A DNA stretch of 27,651 bases from an uncultured Coriobacteriaceae bacterium (GTDB lineage: Bacteria > Actinomycetota > Coriobacteriia > Coriobacteriales > Atopobiaceae), in NCBI GenBank assembly GCA_900549525.1, contig UWSJ01000013.1, positions 1 to 27,651 on the forward strand, read 5' to 3'. Under the pieces are notes generated by a model. It saw nothing but the letters and a program-made list of their open reading frames with translations, did no database searches and was not told the origin of the DNA. The translations under genes were made by a program, and so were the position numbers. This document shows, piece after piece, positions 8,751 to 15,600 of this stretch. Each line of letters opens with the position of its first letter. Positions within the stretch are counted from its first letter, which is position 1.

Positions 8751-9560
8751 ATGCTCCAGAATCTCTGCGACACCCACACCCATACGCTGTACTCGCGTCA
8801 CGCCTACTCGACCATTCACGAGAACGTCGCCGCCGCCCGCGACGCCGGCCTTGAGCTTCTCGGCTGCACCGAGCACTTCAGCGACATGCTGTTCCCGCTG
8901 GCCTCGCTCACGGAGGCCGACTTCCGCGACTACCAGTACTTCGACAACTTCGCCATCTGGCCCGAGGTGTGGGAGGGCGTGCGCGTCCTTCACGGCTGCG
9001 AGGTCGACATTCGCGGGCTCGACGGCTCGCTGTTCGGTGACCTCATCAACGTGTCCCGAACCATCACGGGCAAGCCCCTGGAGAACATCAGGACGCTCTC
9101 CGAGAAGGTCTTCTCCGCTTGCGACTACGTGGTTGCGAGCGTGCATCTCGATGACTTCGCCAGGGACGCCACCGTGGCGCAGGGTACGGAGATGTACCTC
9201 AACGCGCTGCACCGCGACAAGGTGCTGACGCTGGGGCACACGGGCCGCTCGGGCGTTGCCTACGACCTTGATGAGGTCATCGGCGAAGCGGCGCGGCTCG
9301 GCAAGCTCATCGAGATTAACGAGCACAGCCTCGAGTCGCGCCCGCACCTTGAGCCGGGCATCTGCCGTTCCATTGCCGAGAAGTGCGCCGAGCTGGGCTG
9401 CCAGGTGGCCGTCAACACCGACGCGCACATCTGCTGCCAGGTGGGCGACTTCCATGCCGCGCTCGGCATGCTCGAGGAGATTCACTTCCCGCAGGAGCTC
9501 ATCGCCACGCGCGGCGCCGAGGCCTTCCTCGCCGCCAAGCGGCGCGCGCTGGGGGAGTAG
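8751..9560 (+). CDS. PHP-domain phosphoesterase, histidinol-phosphatase-like
   Basis: A 269-residue PHP-superfamily metal-dependent phosphoesterase. It shows the four PHP motifs: DTHTHT with H9 and H11 near the N-terminus, CTEHFSD, the central ASVHLDD and GHTGRSG region, and NTDAHICCQVGD near the C-terminus. Members include HisK-type histidinol phosphatases and YcdX-like proteins. No his genes are nearby, so histidinol phosphate is only one possible substrate. The ATG at 8751 has GGAGG at 8742-8746. It is preceded by a terminator and possibly its own promoter, and faces the exonuclease gene tail to tail with 35 bp between stops. Confidence 0.85.
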   Translation: MLQNLCDTHTHTLYSRHAYSTIHENVAAARDAGLELLGCTEHFSDMLFPLASLTEADFRDYQYFDNFAIWPEVWEGVRVLHGCEVDIRGLDGSLFGDLINVSRTITGKPLENIRTLSEKVFSACDYVVASVHLDDFARDATVAQGTEMYLNALHRDKVLTLGHTGRSGVAYDLDEVIGEAARLGKLIEINEHSLESRPHLEPGICRSIAEKCAELGCQVAVNTDAHICCQVGDFHAALGMLEEIHFPQELIATRGAEAFLAAKRRALGE

Positions 9561-9595
9561 AGCCAGAGTGGGGCCAGGCCCGGCGGGGCGATGCC

Positions 9596-10423
9596 CTACA
9601 GCTCGATCTGGAGCTCCACGGGGCAATGGTCGCTGCCGAGCACCTCGGAGAGGATGCCCGCGCCCGTCACACAGTCGGCCACGTCGTTGGAGACGAGGAA
9701 GTAGTCGATGCGCCAGCCTGCGTTGTTCTTGCGGGCGTTGAAGCGGTAGCTCCACCAGCTGTAGGCACCCGTGAGCTCGGGGAAGCGCGCGCGGAAGGTG
9801 TCGGTGAAGCCGGCGTCAAGCAGCTTTGTGAAGGACTCGCGCTCCTCGTCGGAGAAGCCGGCGTTGCCGCGGTTGCTCTTCGGGTTCTTGAGGTCGATTT
9901 CCTCGTGCGCCACGTTAAAGTCGCCGCAGGTCACCACGGGCTTCTCGGCAGCAAGACGGCGCAGGAACTCGCGGTAGCACGCGTCCCACGCAAGGCGCGT
10001 ATCGAGACGGACCAGCTCGCCCTGGGCGTTGGGCGTGTAGACGTCCACGAACCAGTAGCTGGGGAACTCGAGCGCGCACACGCGGCCCTCGGTGGCGGCC
10101 ACGGCCACGAGTGCCTCGTCCTCGGCGGAGAGGATCTCGTGCGCGATGGGCAGCAGTGCGTCGGCGCGCAGCACCTGCGCCGGATCCTCGCGGCTGAATA
10201 CGGCCGTGCCCGAGTATCCCTTGCGCTCGGCGTGGCTCCACGTCTGGTGGTAGCCCGGCAGGTCGAGGTCGAGCTGACCAGCCTGCAGCTTCGTCTCCTG
10301 CAGGGCGATGACGTCGGCGCCAAACGACTCGGCAATCTCGACAAACCCGGGGTCCTTCTTCATGACGGCGCGCAGGCCGTTGACGTTCCAGGAGACGAGG
10401 CGCAGGTTGCGGGTGGTGGTCAT
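9596..10423 (-). CDS. xth: Exodeoxyribonuclease III / AP endonuclease
   Basis: A 275-residue member of the exonuclease III (ExoA/Xth) family, which cleaves DNA at abasic sites and removes 3' blocking groups in base excision repair. Motifs in order are LRLVSWNVNGLRA, IALQETKL (metal-binding Glu), VDVYTPNAQ (catalytic Tyr), CGDFNVAHEEIDL (Asp and Asn), WRIDYFLVS and the C-terminal GSDHCPVELQI with the catalytic Asp-His. The length is typical and the gene looks intact. The ATG at 10423 is preceded by GAGGGAG. It is transcribed from the repeat-rich region on its right; I could not fix a promoter. Confidence 0.94.
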   Translation of the reverse strand: MTTTRNLRLVSWNVNGLRAVMKKDPGFVEIAESFGADVIALQETKLQAGQLDLDLPGYHQTWSHAERKGYSGTAVFSREDPAQVLRADALLPIAHEILSAEDEALVAVAATEGRVCALEFPSYWFVDVYTPNAQGELVRLDTRLAWDACYREFLRRLAAEKPVVTCGDFNVAHEEIDLKNPKSNRGNAGFSDEERESFTKLLDAGFTDTFRARFPELTGAYSWWSYRFNARKNNAGWRIDYFLVSNDVADCVTGAGILSEVLGSDHCPVELQIEL

Positions 10424-10562
10424 GGGGCTCCCTCGGGTTGTGGCTCGTGGTGCGGCTGGGTGCGATGTGTGATGTTCTCGCTCAGTACGATACGCAATCT
10501 ATGGGAGCGGCGCTGCCGGCGGCGCTTGTGCTGTGACCGCTGCTATCGCCCGCCTCTCTTGC

Positions 10563-10758
10563 AGCTTGCACTCATAGGAGCGTTTGCGGCGCGTTTGTCG
10601 AGCAAATGCGCGAGATCGTGCAGCCTGCCGCCGCCCACCGTGTAGCTTGCACTCACAGGAGCGTTTGCGGCGCGTTTGTCGAGCAAATGCACGAGATCGT
10701 GCAGCCTGCCGCCGCCCACCGTGTAGCTTGCACTCACAGGAGCGTTTGCGCGCTGCAG
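10563..10758. repeat. 81-bp tandem repeat, about 2.4 copies
   Basis: Units begin AGCTTGCACTCA at 10563, 10644 and 10725, exactly 81 bp apart. Units one and two differ at only a few bases, and the third breaks off after about 30 bp. Each unit contains the dyad CGTTTG-TCGAG-CAAATG. The period is a multiple of three, so repeated open frames appear on both strands. No ribosome binding site or recognisable protein goes with them. The unit may be a dispersed intergenic element that has duplicated locally. Confidence 0.85.
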
Positions 10759-10780
10759 CGCCCGGCCCCGCGCGTCGTCG

Positions 10781-10972
10781 TCACCCGCGCAGCCAGGCCA
10801 GCCAGTCGTCCATCTCGCGCCCGGCGCGGGCGTGGTCCATCGCGACGAAGACGAACCGCTCGTAGCCGTCGCGCTCCGCGAGATGCAGCGGGATGTCGCT
10901 ACCCTCGCCGAGGCCGGTGTCGCGCCCGACAAACCTGTAAGCCCGCTGCCAGATTTCTTGCCCCAGACAGGT
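10781..10972 (-). pseudogene. C-terminal remnant of an unidentified protein
   Basis: An open frame of 63 codons on the minus strand ends in a stop at 10781-10783 and is closed upstream by a stop at 10973-10975, with no plausible start codon near its beginning. The peptide includes GLGEGSDIPLHLAERDGYE and ends DDWLAWLRG. It has a natural amino-acid balance unlike the Arg/Ala-rich shadow frames, which suggests a true coding remnant that lost its 5' part. I do not recognise the family. The repeat-rich junction just before it would explain the truncation. Confidence 0.35.
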
Positions 10973-11135
10973 TCAAGCGGTGAGCCCCCTGGGTATACAA
11001 GACAACTTACGTGTCATTCGCTCCCCAGGCCGAAGACGTCTCTCCCAAGGCAGGGCCTGCCCTCCATCCGGCACTGTTCCTTAAGAAAGAACAAGGGTGG
11101 GGTAATGGTTTTGTGTGTAGAGAGAGGAGAGGTTC

Positions 11136-12290
11136 ATGGGACGAAGAATGCAACCGGCCGACGGGGAAGCGACGGGGGCGAAGATGCACGGGTCTTACGG
11201 GACCCCAACAGCTTCGCGGGCGTCCGTCATCCGGCCCGCTGCGGCTGACGCCCGGCTCGCCGCGTCTGGCGCCAAAGCGGGCGCGTCTGGTAAGGGTGTG
11301 GCTGCGCCTGTCGTCCGGTACACCGCGCCTAGCGCCCACCATGCCACGACTGGCACCGGCGCACCGGCGAACCGGTCTGCCCACATTCCCGACCGCACGT
11401 CTCCGGAGGCCTACCGCGACTACCTCGTGGGGCGAGAGCTCGCGCCGGCGACCGTCGAGAAGTACGTGCGCGAGGCGGAGCGCTTCGTGGCCTATGCGTG
11501 CCAGGGCGGGTACGCCGCGACGCCGTCGGTCGCGCAACCGATCGCCCTTCCCCTTGCGTCGCTCACGAAGCGGGCGGTCCTCGGTTACAAGGGATGGCTG
11601 ACCGAGTGCTTCGCCCCCGCGACGGTCAACGCGGCCCTTGCGGCAACCAACAAGTACCTGGCGTTCGTCGGTCGGTCCGACCTGTGCGTGCAGCCCCTGC
11701 GCGTGCAGACCGTCGCGTTCCGCCTCCCCGGGCGCGACCTCACGCGCGCGGACTACGAGCGGCTCCTGGCCGCCGCCCGCCAGACCGGTGACGAACGCAT
11801 GCTGCTCGTGCTCCAGACCGTCTGCTCGACGGGCATGCGCGTGAGCGAGCTGCGCTACGTCACGCTCGAGGCGGTGCGTGAGCGCTCGGCGGTGGTGTCG
11901 AACAAGGGAAAGGTGCGGCGCGTGTGGCTGCCCGACCAGCTTTGCGAAGGCCTGCTCGCATACGCCGGCCGGCGCAACGTCGCGAACGGGCCGGTGCTGC
12001 TCTCGAGCGCGGGGCAGCCGATCGAGCGCACGTATGTGTGGCGGCACATGAAGGCCCTTGCGCGTCACGCAGGCGTGGACGAGCGCAAGGCCTATCCGCA
12101 CAACCTGCGCCACCTCTTCGCGCTCACGTATTACGACGCGTATCGCGACCTCGACGCGCTGGGCGAGATCCTCGGCCACGCGCGGGTGGAGACGACGCGC
12201 ATTTACGTGGCGACGACCGGCGCGGAGCGTCAGCGACAGATTTCGAGCCTGGAACTTGCCGGTGGGGCAGCAACTCCGTTTGCAGAATAA
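11136..12290 (+). CDS. Tyrosine recombinase, probable DNA invertase of the adjacent switch
   Basis: A 384-residue tyrosine recombinase with a complete catalytic set: R235 in TGMRVSEL, a lysine in NKGKV (K257 or K259), H322-N-L-R325, H348 in LGHARVETT and the nucleophile Y357 in RIYVAT. Residues about 88-190 form the SAM-like core-binding domain (YLVGRELAPATVEKYVREAERFVAYA). The first ~85 residues are Ala/Gly/Thr-rich and probably disordered, longer than in XerC/XerD. The ATG at 11136 has AGGAGAGG six bases upstream, so this start is well supported. No excisionase, att site or phage gene lies nearby. Instead, 119 bp after the stop lies the first of two perfect inverted recombination-site-like repeats around a promoter, so I infer it inverts that segment. 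A chromosomal Xer role cannot be excluded but fits the context less well. Confidence 0.88.
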   Translation: MGRRMQPADGEATGAKMHGSYGTPTASRASVIRPAAADARLAASGAKAGASGKGVAAPVVRYTAPSAHHATTGTGAPANRSAHIPDRTSPEAYRDYLVGRELAPATVEKYVREAERFVAYACQGGYAATPSVAQPIALPLASLTKRAVLGYKGWLTECFAPATVNAALAATNKYLAFVGRSDLCVQPLRVQTVAFRLPGRDLTRADYERLLAAARQTGDERMLLVLQTVCSTGMRVSELRYVTLEAVRERSAVVSNKGKVRRVWLPDQLCEGLLAYAGRRNVANGPVLLSSAGQPIERTYVWRHMKALARHAGVDERKAYPHNLRHLFALTYYDAYRDLDALGEILGHARVETTRIYVATTGAERQRQISSLELAGGAATPFAE

Positions 12291-12329
12291 AAGGAGCCGC
12301 GGATAAGGGCAGGGCACGCGTCGAGACGC

Positions 12330-12351
12330 CGCGTGTCAGGCGCGCGTTTTT
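12330..12351 (+). terminator. Intrinsic terminator of the recombinase gene
   Basis: CGCGTG pairs with CGCGCG (one G-U pair) over a five-base loop and is followed by TTTTT. It would stop recombinase transcription before the invertible segment, so adhesin expression should depend on the promoter inside that segment. Confidence 0.65.
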
Positions 12352-12409
12352 GTGCGGTTGATTGGTTGATAAGTACTCGACTCTTCAATAAAACCGCAGG
12401 TAGAAGGCT

Positions 12410-12439
12410 CGTGCAACGGAATGGGCGTTCCGTTGCACG
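12410..12439. repeat. Left inverted repeat (recombination site) of the invertible promoter
   Basis: Thirty bases made of a 12-bp arm CGTGCAACGGAA, a 6-bp core TGGGCG and the perfectly complementary arm TTCCGTTGCACG. It is the exact reverse complement of 12627-12656. Two palindromic binding arms around a short asymmetric core is the standard architecture of a tyrosine-recombinase crossover site. Confidence 0.9.
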
Positions 12440-12558
12440 CCCCCGATTGATGGGATTTGCGCTTCTAGCTGGGGTTACGTAACCATGAACGCGTAGAAAA
12501 ATACTCTATTTCCCATATCACTCTTTCAAGCTAATTGAATGTCTTTTCAGCGCCCCCG

Positions 12559-12567
12559 TGCTATAGT
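12559..12567 (+). promoter_or_regulatory. Extended -10 promoter facing the adhesin gene
   Basis: TGC-TATAGT matches the extended -10 pattern (TGn followed by a 5/6 match to TATAAT). No good -35 stands 16-18 bp upstream; TTGAAT (12535-12540) is 21 bp away. Transcription would begin near 12574 and cross the right inverted repeat before the ATG at 12690. Confidence 0.6.
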
Positions 12568-12626
12568 TGCCATACTTATACATATATATGTGGTGCTAGC
12601 CGCTCACGGTGCGAGAGGGACAAGCT

Positions 12627-12656
12627 CGTGCAACGGAACGCCCATTCCGTTGCACG
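12627..12656. repeat. Right inverted repeat (recombination site) of the invertible promoter
   Basis: The exact reverse complement of 12410-12439: arms CGTGCAACGGAA and TTCCGTTGCACG around the core CGCCCA, the inverse of TGGGCG. It lies between the promoter and the adhesin start, so it is transcribed as a stable 12-bp hairpin in the adhesin leader. Confidence 0.9.
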
Positions 12657-12689
12657 TGACCCGCACGGGGACAAGAATGGGGTTGCCAA

Positions 12690-15600
12690 ATGAAGATCAA
12701 AACCGCACTCAAAAGACTCGGGCACACGCTCGTCGGCCTCGCCGCCGGCTGCGCCCTGGCCGTGCTGGCGCCCACGGTGGCGCTCGCCGCGACGCCGATC
12801 ACTACGACGATTGCCAACCCGGCCGAAACGACGGTCAACCTGTTCGACTACGGCGTGACGGGCGCTCCGACCGACAAGGACACCGGTAGCTTGTGGGTGG
12901 GGAATCGCAACAACGGCATCAATGCCGGCCACCTGCTCAAGTTTTTCAATGGCGGTATCGACTTCTGGAACGCCCCCAACCACGGCAACAACGGCGCGAG
13001 CGTAACGCCTAACATCGTGAAGTCGACGCTTGAGGATGGCTACCCGGTGCTGTCTGGACGCTATTCTGCAACCAACGAGGTAGGCTCCGGCGTCGACCCG
13101 CACGAGTCCCTCGCGTACCTGTTCAACCCGGACAGCAGCTATGACAGCAAGTATCGCACCACCTATGCCGACGTCGACGGCCTCTTCCAGGTTGACCCGA
13201 ACGACGGCAGCTACTACTACGACAGCTCGCAGAACTTCGCGAGCCTCAACAAGGATGGCAAGAACTTCACGGTCTACAGCGAGCCCTCGAAGACGACCAA
13301 TGGCGGCGCCCCGAAGGGCCAGTTCTTCCCGTTCAACTCTGCGGCCGACATGGTCGACAACGGAAACATCAAAGTCAACAACGACAAGATCGACCACTGG
13401 TTCGGCCTCTCGATGACGACGAGCTTCTCGCAGCCCGCCAACGGCCAGGTGTACAACCAGAACGGCGAGTACGTGCCGATGCAGTACCACTTCAGCGGTG
13501 ACGATGACGCGTGGGTCTTCATCGACGGCGTGCTCGTGGGCGACCTGGGCGGTACGCACGAGGCCCTGGGGCTCGACATCAACTTCCAGACCGGCGACGT
13601 GAATGTCAACGGGAACAAGACGAACCTCAAGGCCCTCTATGACAAGGCCGGCCGGACGAGTGCCACGGAGTGGAAGGGCAACACCTTCGCCGACGGCAGC
13701 AACCACACGCTCAACTTCTTCTACCTCGAGCGCGGCGGCTGGGAGTCCGACCTCAAGATCAAGTACAACCTCATCTCCACGAGCGACTACTCCGCCCACA
13801 AGGCGCTGCTGAAGTCCGCCACGAACCAGGCGCCGCTGCAGGACGGGCAGTTCTCCTTCGAGCTCACGGGCTCGGCCAATGCTGACGGCACAGGTGCCAT
13901 CGACCGCGCCTTCATCCCTGCGGCCACGGACCACTCGACGGTGGACACCTCGGACGGCACGCTGCACATCACGGCGACCAACTCTGCCGAGGGCGACGTG
14001 AACTTCGGCAACCTGCATCTGAATGACGGCGCCAAGCTGGATGGCAAGACCGCTTACTTCAAGGTACGCGAGACGTCGACCAGCGGGGGCGGCATCGTGG
14101 CCGACGGCCAGACGTACTACTTCAAGGGTACGTTCGTGCAGGAAGACGGTCACTGGAAGCTCAAGAAGACCTACTACACTGACGCCACCTACGAGACGCC
14201 GGCCACGGACGTGAACTTCGCGAGCTTCGTGAACAGCTATGACGTGGACGCCCAGCCCATCGCCGTGACGGGCACGAAGACCATCAGCGGCGGCGACCCG
14301 GCACGCGGGTTCAAGGACGGCGACGCCTTCACGTTCAACGTGAGCGTCGACAACAATGGCCCGCTGCCGAGCAATGCTGACGAGAACGGGAACATCACGA
14401 TCAACCCAAAGTCGGGGAGCAGCGCGCCCATTAACTTCGGCGACCTCAAGTACAGCCTCGCCGACGCGGGCAAGACGTTCACCTATACGGTGAAGGAGAG
14501 CGGCGGCACCCTGCCGGCTGGCGTTTCGGCGGACACTACCGTCAAGACGTTCAGCGTGCATGTCGAAAAGGTCACGACGGACGCCACGGTCTCCCTCGAG
14601 ACGACGGTTACAGATGCAAACGGCAAAACGCTGGATGCTGATGGCCTGAAGGCGCTCCTCACGTTCAACAACACCTACACGGCCAACCCCGCCACGGTGA
14701 GCGGAGAAGGCACCCTCGCTGGCACGAAGACGCTGACGGTGACGAACAGCGACAAGAAGCTCGCCGCTGGTGACTTCACCTTCGTTGCGAAGCAGACAAA
14801 GGGCGATACGGTGACGCCGAGCAACGGCCTGACCGTCACGAATGGCGCGAATGGTGACGCCGGTGCCTACGACTTCGGCTCTCTGACGTTCTCCAAGGTC
14901 GGCACCTACACCTATGAGGTTGCCGAGCAGAACGACGGCAAGACAGGCTTCACCTATGACAACACGACGTACACCGTGACCTTCACGGTGAGCGACCCCG
15001 GTACCGGCACGCTTCAGGTTGACCGTACCGTAACGAGCACGAGTGACAAGGCCGACCTCTCCTTCACCAACAGCTATGCGCCCGAGCCCGCGACGACCGT
15101 CGCTCTTGGTGGCGTGAAGGCCGTTACCGCCTCTACCGGCAACGAGTACAAGGGTGGTCTCGACAAGTTCAGCTTCAAGCTGAAGGATTCCGATGGCAAG
15201 GTTGTTGATACGGTTGCCGCCGATGCCAATGGCAAGTACAGCTTCGGCACGCTCGACCTCACGACTGTCGGCGATCACACCTATACCGTCTCCGAGGTAA
15301 AGGGCAATGAGCCCGGCGTTTCGTATGATGGCGCGACTTACACCGTGACCTTCACGGTCGAGGACGAGGGCGGCCAACTCAAGGTCACAGATACCAAGGT
15401 GACTGGTGGCAGCAGCACGTCTGCCGACGCACTCAACTTCACCAACGCCTACGATCCGGCATCCGTGAGCTGGACGCCGTCCGGCACCAAGGTTCTGAAC
15501 ACCACCGAGGGCACCGGTGCCGCGCGCGCCATCACTGACAATGAGTTCTCCTTCACCATCACGGGTGACGACGGCACCAATGAGACCGTGACCAACAAGG

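Larger units (their letters stand above)
10424..11135. other. Degenerate region between xth and the recombinase
   Basis: Over 700 bp without an intact gene. From left to right it contains the upstream sequence of xth (AT-richer near 10470-10500), an 81-bp tandem repeat, a headless minus-strand coding remnant, an inverted repeat (AACCTGT at about 10932-10938 and ACAGGTT at about 10966-10972), and the leader of the recombinase gene. The look is that of a rearranged insertion site. Confidence 0.5.
12410..12656. promoter_or_regulatory. Putative invertible promoter segment (phase-variation switch)
   Basis: A 187-bp interior (12440-12626) is enclosed by perfect 30-bp inverted repeats. The interior is far more AT-rich than the surrounding DNA from about 12485 to 12595 and holds the only promoter-like sequence before the adhesin. 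Because the two 6-bp cores are in opposite orientation, recombination between them should invert the segment. Inversion would turn the promoter away from the adhesin and towards the recombinase terminator. A weaker promoter-like pair (TTGAAA, 17 bp, GAGTAT) faces the other way, so which state is ON needs experiment. The interior has two perfect 12-bp palindromes, GGTTACGTAACC (12473-12484) and ACATATATATGT (12580-12591), which could bind accessory or regulatory proteins. Confidence 0.82.

Noticed and set aside
10563..10758. CRISPR array or repetitive coding gene in the 81-bp repeat
   Set aside because: The repeat is directly tandem with no unique spacers. Frames through it have no start signal and no recognisable product.
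11136..12290. Prophage integrase
   Set aside because: No phage structural, regulatory or lysis genes, no tRNA attachment target and no direct-repeat att pair are in the window.
12410..12439. Chromosomal dif site
   Set aside because: A dif site is single; here two identical sites occur in inverted orientation 187 bp apart, which would invert the interior and not resolve dimers.
12410..12656. A small MITE or insertion-sequence remnant
   Set aside because: No target-site duplication flanks the repeats, each repeat is itself a palindrome with an asymmetric core, and the interior holds a promoter aimed at the next gene. This fits site-specific inversion better.
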